Notes under the pieces: model-generated | Told to the model about the DNA's origin: nothing | Databases searched by the model: none | Seen by the model: only the letters and a program-made list of their open reading frames with translations | Shown: positions 1-8,628 of the stretch, one piece after another | Numbering within the stretch: position 1 is the stretch's first letter | How the letters are laid out: every line of letters starts with the position of its first letter | Source of the DNA: Chloroflexota bacterium | GTDB lineage: Bacteria; Chloroflexota; UBA6077; FW602-bin22 | Assembly (NCBI GenBank): GCA_016875715.1 | Contig: VGOZ01000002.1 | Location: 22,028 to 86,027, forward strand | Direction: 5' to 3' | Length of the DNA: 64,000 nucleotides | Translations under genes and position numbers: made by a program

Positions 1-235
1 CGCTGCACCCGAACGCCGACAGTCGCGGCCGACACGAGGCGAGGGGTTTCCACGATGGGTGGGGCCAGGCCTTTGCCCAGATGGTGGAACTGCGGTGCCC
101 CGGACTCGACTGAGGCACCGCGAGCGGGACCGGCGGCTTCCCGCCCGCCCCGCCTGGCTCCGCACCGACCGGTTCTGACGCACGTCGAGGCCGGCCGTGG
201 GCCGGAAGTCCGCGACTCCCTTCGCGGTACGCCCT

Positions 236-637
236 CTAGCCCATCGTGTTCGCCGCCTCCGGCTTCACCCGGTAGATGACACGCTGCTCGCCCTCACGGC
301 GGGGGTAGTTGCGGTCGCCCCAGTACTTCTCGCGCAACGAGCAGATGTTGTCAAAGGCGCCTTCCTCGGTCTCATCGACCACCTGGCCCCGGATCTGGAT
401 GTAGCGGTACGGGTTCTTCGGATCCTGAACCGAAAGCGCGACCTTCGGGTGGCGATGGAGGATGCGGTCCTTCACCCGCCGCCGCGCCGTGTTGAAGATG
501 ATGTGCTCGCCGTCATAGTCGAACCACATCGGCGTCACGTGGGGCGTGCCGTCCTTCGTCACCAGCGCGAGCGAGGCGAAAGCCTTCGCCTCGCGCCCGA
601 GGATATCGAGAAACCGCTCTGGAATCGCGTTTGCCAT
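236..637 (-). CDS. PPOX-class, probably F420-dependent, flavin/deazaflavin enzyme
   Basis: A 133-residue protein of the split-barrel pyridoxamine-phosphate-oxidase-like fold. It contains a TKDGTPHVTPMWFDYDG strand pair and an RRRVKDRILHRHPKVALSVQD stretch close to the PPOX-class F420-dependent subfamily (Rv1155-like, TIGR03618 type), where basic residues bind the cofactor. Members reduce or oxidise small molecules using F420 or FMN in the cytoplasm; the substrate cannot be told. I chose the ATG at 637 because an excellent GGAAGGAGA ribosome site lies 5-6 nt upstream and homology begins there; the open frame continues upstream without recognisable sequence. It stands alone. The LLM-class oxidoreductase at 25.6 kb fits a genome that uses F420, but FMN cannot be excluded. 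Confidence 0.85.
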   Translation of the reverse strand: MANAIPERFLDILGREAKAFASLALVTKDGTPHVTPMWFDYDGEHIIFNTARRRVKDRILHRHPKVALSVQDPKNPYRYIQIRGQVVDETEEGAFDNICSLREKYWGDRNYPRREGEQRVIYRVKPEAANTMG

Positions 638-1199
638 GTGATGTCTCCTTCCGCCTGGTAGAGAGGATGAGGATAGACACGCGTTTCGCCACGCGCCGCC
701 ACGGCTATCCCGGCCGGAGGCGGAACTCGTCAAAGCAGGGCCAGCGGGACGCATCCTCACCGGACATCTCGGCGGCGAACCCGGCGCGGACGGCGTCGGG
801 CGGACGTTCGATCGGGACGCTAACGTGCTTGATCCGGTACGGCATGAGGCCATCCTAGCCGACGGCCTGCGCCGGCCGTCTTGAACGAATCGGACACCCG
901 GGCGGCTGCACGCCGCCGCCGTTTTCCGACTTTCTGTTGGAGTCATAGGAACGGGTGTTCTGCTCTGTAAGGTAGCTAGCGCCAGGGTAGTCGGCTGTGT
1001 CGGGAACGCCCCCACGACTAGATTGGCCTTCTCGCAGCGCCCCCAGCGGGAGAAGGAGCACCGACGTCGCCAGGGCGCGCGCCGCGCACCCGGACGCCGT
1101 ATCCTGCGCGCGGGCCATCAGTGACCCCGCAACGAGGAGGTTCGGACTTGCTGCGGTCGCTCCACTGGCGGACGTGCGCTGCTCGCCGACGACGCGCCC
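638..1199. other. 562-base gap with only one short possible gene
   Basis: Between the PPOX gene and the GIY-YIG gene I see no convincing full-length gene. Longer open frames here have low-complexity Arg/Pro-rich translations typical of shadows in GC-rich DNA. The only candidate is the 46-codon frame at 705-845. A somewhat AT-richer patch near 920-1000 could hold a promoter, but no clear -10/-35 pair was found. Confidence 0.4.
705..845 (-). pseudogene. Short ORF, possible remnant of an SRPBCC/polyketide-cyclase-like gene
   Basis: A 46-codon frame beginning MPYRIKHVSVPIERPPDAV and ending before a TAG at 705. The opening strand resembles the N-terminal strand of SRPBCC (START-like) proteins, which often read H-V-S-V-x-I-x-R-P-x-D-x-V. 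The rest of that ~145-residue domain is missing, so if the resemblance is real this is a fragment. No ribosome site decides the start. It could equally be a chance frame or a small peptide gene; the assignment is weak. Confidence 0.2.
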
Positions 1200-1988
1200 G
1201 TGCAGCTGGACGAGGTGCGCCGCCGGACGAGCCGGCCAGCGAGCCGCTGCACGACGGGTTCGCCGAGGCCGAGCTGGCTAGGATGCTACGTCTACGCGCT
1301 GCGCGATCCGCGCACCGAGGTCATCTTCTACGTCGGGAAGGGCAAGGGCGACCGCGTCTACCAGCACGCGCGGCACGCCAAGCGGGTCGACGCGGCAGAA
1401 ACGCCAGAACAGCTCAAGCTCAGCCGTATCCGCGAGATACTCGCCGGGGGCCACGAGGTCGGCGTCGAGATCATTCGCCACGGTATGGACGAGGCGGTCG
1501 CCTACGAAGTCGAAGGCGCGGTGATCGACGCCCGCGCTGTGGCCGGCGTCGGTCTCACCAACGCCGTTTCCGGGCATGGGCTCGCGCGGGGTTGGCGCCC
1601 GCTCGACGACATCGTCGCGAGGTACGCGGCAAGACCTGCCGAGATCGCACCCCAGCACCGCGTGATCCTCATCCGGATCAGGCGGCAGTACAAGGCCGGC
1701 ATGCCGGCGGACGCGCTCTACGAGGCGACGCGGAAGTGGTGGGCGGCCGCGCCGGCGCGGCGCCGGCCCGAGTGGGCGTTCGCCGTCCACGACGGGATCG
1801 TGCGGGCCGTGTACACGATCGAAGGGTGGGAGCGGCCGCAGGAGCACGAGCGCGTCGGACGACTCAAGAACCGGTGGGCGTTCTTCGGCCGACGCGACGA
1901 ACCCATGGAGGATGTGTACCTCTGGACGGACGTATCGCGGTACCTGCCGCGGGGCGCCCAGAACCCCACCCGGTACGTCCATTGCTGA
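1200..1988 (+). CDS. GIY-YIG nuclease-domain protein (COG3680/LEM-3-like)
   Basis: A 262-residue reading frame. Residues ~29-120 carry the GIY-YIG fold as found in the COG3680/LEM-3-like branch: YVYALRDPR, then FYVGKGKGDRVYQH about ten residues on, and a glutamate in EVEGAVID that fits the metal-binding position. The C-terminal half (WTDV, FFGRRDE) matches the usual extension of this branch, whose role is unknown; related eukaryotic LEM-3/ANKLE1 proteins cut DNA. The first ~28 residues (from a GTG at 1200) look unlike a normal N-terminus. The next frame upstream reads DGFAEAELA just before the YVY strand, so a small indel near 1280 or a later start is possible. The following ORF starts only ~20 nt downstream. 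Confidence 0.7.
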   Translation: MQLDEVRRRTSRPASRCTTGSPRPSWLGCYVYALRDPRTEVIFYVGKGKGDRVYQHARHAKRVDAAETPEQLKLSRIREILAGGHEVGVEIIRHGMDEAVAYEVEGAVIDARAVAGVGLTNAVSGHGLARGWRPLDDIVARYAARPAEIAPQHRVILIRIRRQYKAGMPADALYEATRKWWAAAPARRRPEWAFAVHDGIVRAVYTIEGWERPQEHERVGRLKNRWAFFGRRDEPMEDVYLWTDVSRYLPRGAQNPTRYVHC

Positions 1989-2010
1989 GCTCGTACGTGG
2001 CCGCAGGCGG

Positions 2011-2628
2011 TTGGCAACGTTGAGCGCTCCCGTCGAGCAGCGTCCGGTCGTGCGACCGGAGCACCACCGCGCGGTGGACTACATGGAATCGGAGGGGTTC
2101 CGCGCGGTGATGGCGGTCTTCGACGCGCACCGCGCCGAGACGGGCGGGGTCTATTACCGGCCTGTCGCCGGCGGGATCTGCGTCATCGACCTGTCGCCGG
2201 CCTCGCGAAAGACTCGCATCGGCGTGGGGCGGGCGCCCGTGCGGCCGGGAACAACGGCGGACGAGGTCGCGCGCGGCATGCCGGCGCGCCTCGCGTACCT
2301 GCGTCAGGCGCGCGACCGGCAGGCGCGGGACTCGAAGGAGGTGCAGATCGAGGCCGCCCTCATCGGTCACGCCCTCGGGGCCGGCTTGCGGTTGCCGGCG
2401 CCGTTGGACCCGAGCCTGCGCTTCGTGCACAGCCAATGGCGCATCGAGCCGGCGGCGGGGAAGGGGGCACGTTTCACCGACCTCATCGCGGTGGACACCG
2501 CGACGGCGGCGCTCGCGATTATCGAGCTGAAGAAGCGGCCCGACCCGCGCGCGCTGGAGCAGGCGAGCGGGACGCTCGAGCGGAACCTGCTCGCACCGGC
2601 GCCGCGCCTGCTGATCGTTCTCGGCGTG
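2011..2628 (+). pseudogene. PD-(D/E)XK nuclease-like domain fused in frame to a permease remnant
   Basis: This is the first part of a single open frame running to 3123. About 200 residues are soluble and end in FTDLIAVD...LAIIELKKRPDPRALEQA, a D-x(n)-E-x-K arrangement typical of PD-(D/E)XK nuclease cores (endonuclease NucS/DUF91-like style). The core is not completed: after the ExK strand and one helix the frame runs straight into hydrophobic transmembrane sequence at ~2625. The start is uncertain; TTG codons at 2011 and 2020 follow the GIY-YIG stop closely, and ATG at 2082 is possible. It probably was a nuclease gene truncated by a deletion that joined it to the next gene. No active product is expected, though a truncated protein could be made. 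Confidence 0.5.
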
Positions 2629-3112
2629 GGCGTCTATTACACCGGGTTGTTCCTGTTCCACGTCGCCTCGCTTCTGACGCTCGCCTTCCTCTTCCTGCAC
2701 ATCAACGTTCGGTGGACGCCGTCCGCTCTGGCGACCACCGGACTCGTTATCGTGCTGGTCGTGCTGTTGAGCGTCGGATTCGGGATCCTCTCCGCCGCCG
2801 TGATGCTGGCGTGGCGCGATGGCTCCCTGGTGATGATCGCGATCAATCGTCCGATGCTGCTGGTGAGCGGCGCCTACCTCCTGTTACCGACTATTCCCGA
2901 GCCCGTTCCGCACGCTCGCCTGGTTCAACCCCCTGGCGTAGGCGGTAGACGCGTTTCGAGGCAGCCTGACCGGGGTCACCGTCCTTCTGCCGCTAGAGCA
3001 GGCGATCGTCGTCCTTACCGTGGCGACGGTTGTGCTGATCGGCGCGGGTATCGCGTTGTTCGAGCACCTCATGGGCATCTGGTTGCGCACGGGGTCGCTC
3101 GACGCCCACTGA
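2629..3112 (+). pseudogene. Remnant of an ABC-2 type transporter permease
   Basis: The C-terminal half of an ABC-2 (drug/polysaccharide export) permease, fused behind the nuclease-like domain. It begins YYTGLFLFHVASLLTLAFLF and continues with two further membrane helices to SGAYLLLPTIP. The family's conserved end then appears in another frame (2): FRTLAWFNPLA, a TAG at 2939-2941 where the family has a Tyr codon, then AVDAFRGSLTG, a last hydrophobic helix and a TGA at 3110-3112. So there is a frameshift near 2880-2895 and a nonsense codon, besides the missing N-terminal half. No ATPase partner is adjacent. This is a decayed gene, not a functional fusion. Confidence 0.75.
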
Positions 3113-3124
3113 CCGGCGACTGAA

Positions 3125-3565
3125 TCAGACCGCGACATCCTCAAGGTGCTGCACGCAACTGAACGACGGCGCGAGGAGGCGGAACATCCGCTCGTCGGCG
3201 GTGACGTAGATGGCGCCATCGCGGATCGCCAGCGCGAGGTGGAGCGCCTCCGCGAACGGCCGATCGTGGCGGCTCGCCAGGAGCAGCGCCTCATCGGCCA
3301 GATCCTCGGAAGGCACGAGCGGGGGCAGGATCGCGTGGAGCACCTGGTGAACCTGCTGCGCGTGGTCGGCCGTCACCTCACCGGCGCGGACCTTGCGGCG
3401 GCAGATGCTCCCCAGTTCGGCGACGAGCACGTCCGGTGCACGGAGGGAGAGCGTCTGCGCTGCCCAGGCGTCGAAGAGGCGCAGCGCCGTCGCGGAGTCG
3501 GTCTCGTTGAAACCCCACTTGGCGACGGTCGCCGCGTCGACGACAACCGGGCTATCGGCCGCCAC
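3125..3565 (-). CDS. PIN-domain ribonuclease toxin (VapC/FitB type)
   Basis: A 146-residue PIN-domain protein. The acidic catalytic residues expected of VapC-type toxins are visible: Asp in SPVVVDAATVAKW, Glu in DVLVAELGSI, Asp in FAEALHLALA/VTADERM. It would cleave RNA when not held by its antitoxin. The GTG start at 3565 overlaps the last 14 bases of the antitoxin gene, so the pair is translationally coupled, and homology begins just after it. Longer upstream reading of the same frame is antitoxin shadow. It lies next to a stretch of decayed genes, a usual place for such stability modules. The RNA target is unknown. Confidence 0.85.
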   Translation of the reverse strand: MAADSPVVVDAATVAKWGFNETDSATALRLFDAWAAQTLSLRAPDVLVAELGSICRRKVRAGEVTADHAQQVHQVLHAILPPLVPSEDLADEALLLASRHDRPFAEALHLALAIRDGAIYVTADERMFRLLAPSFSCVQHLEDVAV

Positions 3566-3803
3566 GCTCGGACCAGAGGAGCGACGCGCTATCGGTCGTC
3601 GCCTGGCCGGGCGCGACGCGCATGCGCAGCGCATCGAGCCGCCTCCGCTGTCGGCCGAGTTGCGCCGCACGCCGGGTCACCGCGGCGTGCTCGTCCAGTA
3701 CGCTCACCAGATGCCGGTTGACGCTCCTCCCCTGGTGGTCGGCCTCGCCCCGCAGCGCGTCCAGCGTCGTTTCCGACAGACCCCGAATCGTCAGTACCGC
3801 CAT
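3552..3803 (-). CDS. Ribbon-helix-helix antitoxin (FitA/VapB-like)
   Basis: An 83-residue protein whose first ~40 residues (MAVLTIRGLSETTLDALR, then GRSVNRHLVSVLDEHA) match FitA-like ribbon-helix-helix antitoxins. The N-terminal strand binds DNA as a dimer and the C-terminal part (residues ~45-83) wraps the PIN toxin. It is the first gene of a two-gene operon and overlaps the toxin gene by 14 bases. Autoregulation of its promoter is the rule for the family. The 60 bases upstream contain an A/T-rich patch with several short AT runs (around 3830-3860) that could be the operator/promoter, but no palindrome was resolved. Confidence 0.82.
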   Translation of the reverse strand: MAVLTIRGLSETTLDALRGEADHQGRSVNRHLVSVLDEHAAVTRRAAQLGRQRRRLDALRMRVAPGQATTDSASLLWSERGGR

Positions 3804-4153
3804 GCCCGCACTCCTGATCGCGATGGCCCCAGAATAGAACAGATGATCTACTTAGTGCAAGCCCCTCTTTCGAGAGTCGCGGGAGTCCCGCTCGCCTCAC
3901 CCCGCTGCCCGCGCGCCTCGAGGGCTGAAGACCGTGTCGCGGACTTCTCCCGCAGGCAGAGTCGAAGGGCGAGGTTGCTCTGCGGGCAGGCCCCCATCCC
4001 GGCATTGTCGCGCCGTCCATGCCACGTCCGATGCCGGCACCGGGCGCCCGATGCCCTCACCTCGCGACACGTGGGCGTCCTCGCGGTGGGAGTGAAACTT
4101 CAGCGCACCTGGCAGGGAGTGACGGTCTGCGGGCCGGCTGTTTGCCCCGGTCG

Positions 4154-6115
4154 CTAACCGCGCGGCCTGGGTGTCCCCGTAGCGGGCGCGACCGTCGGCG
4201 TACCGGGGCCGGGAGTGACGGTCGGCGTGCCGGGGCCAGGCGTGGGGGTTGCGGTGCCGGTGAGAGCGATCGCCGTCGCGGTAGCCGGGTTCGGCGTGCG
4301 GGTCGGGAACGGCGTGCGCTGATCGTCTGGCGCCATCCGCACCGGAGGGATCGGCGTGGGCGTCCCCTTCGGGAAGGCCGCTTCGATGGGCAGCTCCGGC
4401 GGTTTGTTCATCGTGCCCACCAGCGTGACGGAGCGTGACGGCAGGTAGTTGCTCTTCATCTTGAGGATCCGCTTCTCCGGGCCATCTCCGGTCACGGTGC
4501 GGCTCAGTTCGACAAAAAATCCATCGCGCGGCGCCTCGATGACGAGCGTGCGTCCCCAGGGCAGCGCCGGATCCGGCTGTAATACCGGCTCGGGGTCGGG
4601 CGCATTCGCGTTGGTGATAATCGGTTTGGCGACCTCGATCTGCCAGCCGGGCTTCCGCCCGTGCAACTCGAAGATGATGTTGTCACCCTCCACGCGCGCC
4701 TGGATCACGATCGGCGTCTTCGAACTATTGATCCACTTGAAGTCGACGTTGAACTCCTCGTCCACCGTCACATCCAGGCCGACGATCCCGCGGGACGCGT
4801 AGGAGGGGATCCAGTAGAGGTGCCAGTACCGCTCCTCGAGCGGGTAGCCGGCCCAGAACACCGCCTGAAAGAGCGTCGTGGAGACCTGGCAGATCCCGCC
4901 GGCGATCGAGGGAACGGTGCGGATACCCTCCTCGGAGTTCGTGATGCCGTAGCCCCATTTGAACCCCGCGTCCAGGGTTGTCGGCCCGACCGCGCGGTTG
5001 AACGAGAACACATCTCCGGGCGCGACAACGTAGCCGTTGAGACGGCTCGCCGCCAGGGTCACGTTATGGCGCTTCTCGGGGATCGCCCCGCCGAGCGGCG
5101 TGGAGCCTTTCTCGATCAATTCCGAGACCTCGAGCGATGGCGCGCTGTCCGGGCCGTACCTGGGTGGTATCGCCCGCACGGGCAGGATGACCAGACGTGA
5201 CTCCTCGTCGAGCGCCCTCTGGAAGGCCGCCAGCGCGCCATTGTGGTCGAGTTGTTGTCCGGGTTTGCCCGGATCGATGACCTTCGCGCGTCCGGCCTCG
5301 ATGCTGAAGCGCGCGTTGACCGGCTCCGTCTCAATGACCGGCGCGAACTTCTTCAGAAAGGCTTCGAGCACCATCTCGTCGGGGACGAGCCGGGCGGGAA
5401 CGCCGGGTCTCGCGGGCGCGATAGCGAGAACGGAGGCGAAGTCCTTTCGATTGAACGTCCAGAAGCGGTCGTCTCGCCGCGCGGTGAGGTACGGCGGCGC
5501 GCCGTCCAGCAGGCGATTGGCCCGCGCGAATGCCACGGAGGTCAGGTCGTCGGCCACCCGGATCGGCACCGGCGTCATCGGCAGGTCGGCTCGCGGTTCG
5601 GCTCGATCGATCGCTGCCAGGATCCGTTCCCGCGCGAGCGGGCGATCGACATCCTCGCCAGGACGTGCCGGCACGCGGGTGACGCGGCCGTCGGCGCTGA
5701 TGCGCAGGTCCGCGTCGATCGGCTCGCGTCGGCTCGCGCGCGATGCGAGGTCGATCAGTCGGTCCATCGCCGCGTCGTCGCGCGGGCGGTGGAGGCGCGG
5801 CCGGCCCTCCTCATACGCGACGGTGAAGCCGAGTTCCCGCGGGCTAGTACGTAGCTGCACGAGCCCTAGGCCGACGGCGAGCGGCCGATCCAGCATCGCG
5901 TTCGCGGCGGCGACATCCGGCGTGGGCGTGGCGGGAACAGGAGTAGGCACGAGGGGCTTCGACGCCGAGGACGATGCGGCCGCCGTCGCGGTGGCGGCCG
6001 CGCCGGGTGGCACGTCGCCTCCCGGCAAGCGGAAGCCTGGCGCACAGGCGAGCGCGCCGGTGATGCCGAGCGCGGCGATCATCCGCCGCCGTGAGATCGC
6101 GTGCCGTCGTCCCAT
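4154..6115 (-). CDS. VanW-family exported protein with peptidoglycan-binding-like domains
   Basis: 653 residues. An N-terminal twin-arginine-like segment (SRRRMIAALGITGALAC) ends in a Cys that could be lipidated (GALAC), followed by an Ala/Thr/Pro linker. Residues ~75-330 hold the two repeated domains usually found before VanW (PG_binding_4/YoaR-like). Residues ~340-480 are the VanW domain, with HNVTLAASRLNG, GDVFSFNRAVGP and the Cys-containing motif SIAGGICQVSTTLFQA. A beta-rich tail and a ~60-residue Thr/Pro-rich end follow. VanW proteins are cell-envelope proteins of unsettled function, linked to some vancomycin clusters but widespread without resistance genes. The ATG shares one base with the stop of the upstream dehydrogenase (TGATG). 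Confidence 0.88.
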   Translation of the reverse strand: MGRRHAISRRRMIAALGITGALACAPGFRLPGGDVPPGAAATATAAASSSASKPLVPTPVPATPTPDVAAANAMLDRPLAVGLGLVQLRTSPRELGFTVAYEEGRPRLHRPRDDAAMDRLIDLASRASRREPIDADLRISADGRVTRVPARPGEDVDRPLARERILAAIDRAEPRADLPMTPVPIRVADDLTSVAFARANRLLDGAPPYLTARRDDRFWTFNRKDFASVLAIAPARPGVPARLVPDEMVLEAFLKKFAPVIETEPVNARFSIEAGRAKVIDPGKPGQQLDHNGALAAFQRALDEESRLVILPVRAIPPRYGPDSAPSLEVSELIEKGSTPLGGAIPEKRHNVTLAASRLNGYVVAPGDVFSFNRAVGPTTLDAGFKWGYGITNSEEGIRTVPSIAGGICQVSTTLFQAVFWAGYPLEERYWHLYWIPSYASRGIVGLDVTVDEEFNVDFKWINSSKTPIVIQARVEGDNIIFELHGRKPGWQIEVAKPIITNANAPDPEPVLQPDPALPWGRTLVIEAPRDGFFVELSRTVTGDGPEKRILKMKSNYLPSRSVTLVGTMNKPPELPIEAAFPKGTPTPIPPVRMAPDDQRTPFPTRTPNPATATAIALTGTATPTPGPGTPTVTPGPGTPTVAPATGTPRPRG

Positions 6116-7092
6116 CAGTAGCCGCGCCCTTTGTCGACCACGTTATGGTAAACACCGCCTTCCACAAGCGCCCGCAGGTTCGCGATCGCGATGTCGACGC
6201 CGCGCTGTCGCGTGCCCGGCGTGCTGGCGCCGTTATGCGGCGTCACGATTGCGTTCGGCAAGTCCCAGAACGGGCTGTCGGCCGGGAGCGGTTCGGTTGT
6301 GTGGGCGTCGAGGCCGCCGCCGGCGATCCATCCCTCGCGGAGCGCGCGCAGAAGCGCCGCCTCGTCGGCGATTCCCCCGCGCGAAAAGCAGATGTAGAAG
6401 GCCGAGCGCTTCATCGCCCGGAACTCCGCCTCGCCGAGCATGCCGCGCGTCTCCGGCGTGAGCGGCGCGGTGACGACGACGAAGTCGGAGCGGCCGAGGA
6501 ACTCGTGGAGCCGCTCCCGGAATCGCGGCGCGCCGGGTCCCGGATACTGCTCGTCGACGTTCGGCGTCGCCGTATCGCTTTGCCGCATCCCCAGGACCCG
6601 CATGTGGAACGCCTGGCACTTCAGGGCGAGATCCTGGCCCGAATGACCCAGACCGATGATGCCGCACGTGAGGCCGTTCAATTCGGGGTGGTTCCAGTGG
6701 TCCCATCGATGCGCGGCCTGAGCGCGGGCCCATCGCCGCGCATCGCGGTTGAGCATCAGCATCAGCATCATCGCGTGCTCGGCCAGGGGGATCGCGCCGT
6801 TACCTTTGCACGAGGTGACGACGATGGGGCTCGCCACGATCTCCGGGATCATCAATCGGTCCGGTCCGGCCGCCCAGCTCTGGATGAGCTTCAGCCGTCG
6901 CGCGCGGCGGAACGCCTCCGGGCTCAGTTCGGAGCAGACGATCGCGTCGGCCTCCTCGATCGCGGCCTCGAACGCATTCTGCTGGGCGAAACGGCGCAGA
7001 TCGTGATCTGGCAGCGCGGCGACAATCTGGTCCCACTGCGGCTCGGTGAGCGTCCCGGTGATGAGGATCGTCGCGCGCTGAGCGCCGGCCAC
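6115..7092 (-). CDS. D-isomer-specific 2-hydroxyacid dehydrogenase
   Basis: About 325 residues of the D-2-hydroxyacid dehydrogenase family. The NAD-binding loop is GIIGLGHSG. The catalytic Arg lies in FSRGGIADEAALLRAL, the Glu in DAHTTEPLP and the His in VTPHNGAST. The enzyme reduces a 2-oxo acid with NAD(P)H or the reverse; the substrate is not evident. I chose a GTG at 7092 because sequence upstream in the same frame is the 7181-7206 intergenic hairpin repeat translated; GAGGGAACC is a weak ribosome site. The stop overlaps the VanW start by one base, so the two may be co-transcribed although functionally unlike. Confidence 0.85.
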   Translation of the reverse strand: MAGAQRATILITGTLTEPQWDQIVAALPDHDLRRFAQQNAFEAAIEEADAIVCSELSPEAFRRARRLKLIQSWAAGPDRLMIPEIVASPIVVTSCKGNGAIPLAEHAMMLMLMLNRDARRWARAQAAHRWDHWNHPELNGLTCGIIGLGHSGQDLALKCQAFHMRVLGMRQSDTATPNVDEQYPGPGAPRFRERLHEFLGRSDFVVVTAPLTPETRGMLGEAEFRAMKRSAFYICFSRGGIADEAALLRALREGWIAGGGLDAHTTEPLPADSPFWDLPNAIVTPHNGASTPGTRQRGVDIAIANLRALVEGGVYHNVVDKGRGY

Positions 7093-7180
7093 CGTGGTCG
7101 GTTCCCTCGTTATGGTGCAACGGAGTGTAGGGCGCGCGGCGTGAGGGTGTCGCGAAACGCAGCGTCCAGCCCGCCTTTCT

Positions 7181-7206
7181 CCCTCTCCCGTCGCGGCGGG
7201 AGAGGG
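7181..7206. repeat. REP-like GC-rich hairpin repeat
   Basis: A perfect 10-bp inverted repeat (CCCTCTCCCG / CGGGAGAGGG) with a 6-base loop, followed by GGCTGGGGTGAGGG. This sequence style is a widespread bacterial intergenic repeat, often seen between genes in many phyla. It lies between the divergently arranged dehydrogenase and aldo/keto reductase genes. A second, looser copy of the CTCACCCTC theme lies at ~7278-7310. No transposase is present. Confidence 0.6.
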
Positions 7207-7566
7207 GCTGGGGTGAGGGTGCCTCCGCCAGCGGCGCGACGCAGGCGGTCCACAGCGCACCCGGACGGAGGATCGCCGCCCTCACCCTCCGCTTCGCTCC
7301 ACCCTCTCGGCGGACGCGGGCGACGGCTGTCTGACGCTGTTGGGATGGGCGCCTGTACGGTCCCGTCGTGTCGTCGGTGACCGAGCGGCTCGCATTCGCG
7401 GTTTCCGCCCCACCCGTGGGGGCGACCAGATTCACATGGAGCGCCCCGGTGGCCGCGGCGTCCGTCGCCCGCTGCACCGGCGCTGTCCGACCCGGTGCCG
7501 TGGCCTGGGCCGCTACCCGCCATCGACGACGCACTCGGGTACACTGCGCGCCGCCTGGAGGAATAG

Positions 7567-8568
7567 ATGCAGTACCGTGCGCTCGGTGACACTGGCCTGA
7601 CCGTCTCCGCGATCGGGTTCGGTTGCTGGGAGATGGGTGGAGATCACTATGGCGGCACCGACGACTCCGAGGTGACGCGCGCAATCCACCGCGCGATCGA
7701 CCTGGGCGTCACGCTCTACGACACGGCCCCGAACTACGGCTTTGGCGGCTCCGAGATCGTGCTCGGCAAGGCGCTGGGCGCGAAGCGGAAGGACATCCTC
7801 CTCGTCTCCAAAACCTGTATCTCGTGGGACCCTGTCACCTTCACCTCGAAGTTCGACGGGCGCTATTCCACGGTCAAGCGGCTTAACGAGGAGAGCCTCA
7901 AGCGTCTGGGCACCGATTATCTCGACCTGCTGCTCATCCACTGGCCGGATCCGGAGACGCCGGTTGAGGAGACGATGAAGGCGCTCGACGAGATCCGCCG
8001 TGAGGGGAAGGCCCGCCACATCGGCGTTTCCAATTACTCGCCGTACGAGTTGCGGCGGGGGCGCGCCGCAGCGCCGATCTGCGCCAATCAGGTCGGCTTC
8101 AACATGTTCGACCGGCGGTGGCAGAAAGCGATGTTCCCCACCGCGCGCGAACTGGGCATCGGGATCATGGCGTACGGACCCATGGCGCACGGTCTGCTCA
8201 CCGGCACGATGCGAAAGGGGCACGTCTTCGGCGAGCACGACTGGCGGCGCCACGGCATGCTATTCGGACAGCGTCTGTTCGGGCCGAACCTCGATCAGAA
8301 CCTCGACGTCGTCGAGCGGCTCAAGGGAGTGGCCGCTCGGGCGGCGACGACCCTGCCGCGCCTGGCGCTCGCCTGGGTGCTCCACGATCCGACCGTTTCG
8401 GTGGCACTCAGTGGCTGCCGCAACGTGGCCGAGATCGAGGAGAACGTCGAGGCCCTGGCCGTCGCCCTCTCGCCCGCCGTGCTGGCCGAAATCGACGAGA
8501 TCCTCAAAGGCGCGGCGGGCCAGGTGGAGGAGATCCCGGGACGACACCACCAGCTGCCAGCGGCCTGA
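7567..8568 (+). CDS. Aldo/keto reductase
   Basis: 333 residues of the aldo/keto reductase superfamily (TIM barrel, NADPH). The catalytic tetrad is visible: Asp and Tyr in LYDTAPNYGFGGSE, Lys in LLVSKT, His in LLIHWPDPETP. The C-terminal part has the cofactor-binding ALSGCRNVAEIEEN segment typical of family members acting on aldehydes or sugars. The ATG at 7567 has a strong TGGAGGAAT ribosome site 5 nt upstream. Substrate cannot be predicted. It is followed convergently by a Zn alcohol dehydrogenase. Confidence 0.9.
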   Translation: MQYRALGDTGLTVSAIGFGCWEMGGDHYGGTDDSEVTRAIHRAIDLGVTLYDTAPNYGFGGSEIVLGKALGAKRKDILLVSKTCISWDPVTFTSKFDGRYSTVKRLNEESLKRLGTDYLDLLLIHWPDPETPVEETMKALDEIRREGKARHIGVSNYSPYELRRGRAAAPICANQVGFNMFDRRWQKAMFPTARELGIGIMAYGPMAHGLLTGTMRKGHVFGEHDWRRHGMLFGQRLFGPNLDQNLDVVERLKGVAARAATTLPRLALAWVLHDPTVSVALSGCRNVAEIEENVEALAVALSPAVLAEIDEILKGAAGQVEEIPGRHHQLPAA

Positions 8569-8628
8569 GCCGGGCGGGGACGGATCGCGCCGCCTGGCGC
8601 GAACCGTCCCCCGGGCCGTCGTGGGTGA

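Noticed and set aside
1..235. Plus-strand frames at 55-279 and 197-661
   Set aside because: Arg/Pro-rich, no ribosome site, the second is antisense to the PPOX gene; I see no gene in the first 235 bases.
7220..7566. Frames in the gap before the aldo/keto reductase
   Set aside because: They run through hairpin repeats and have no homology; the gap holds repeats and the reductase promoter region.
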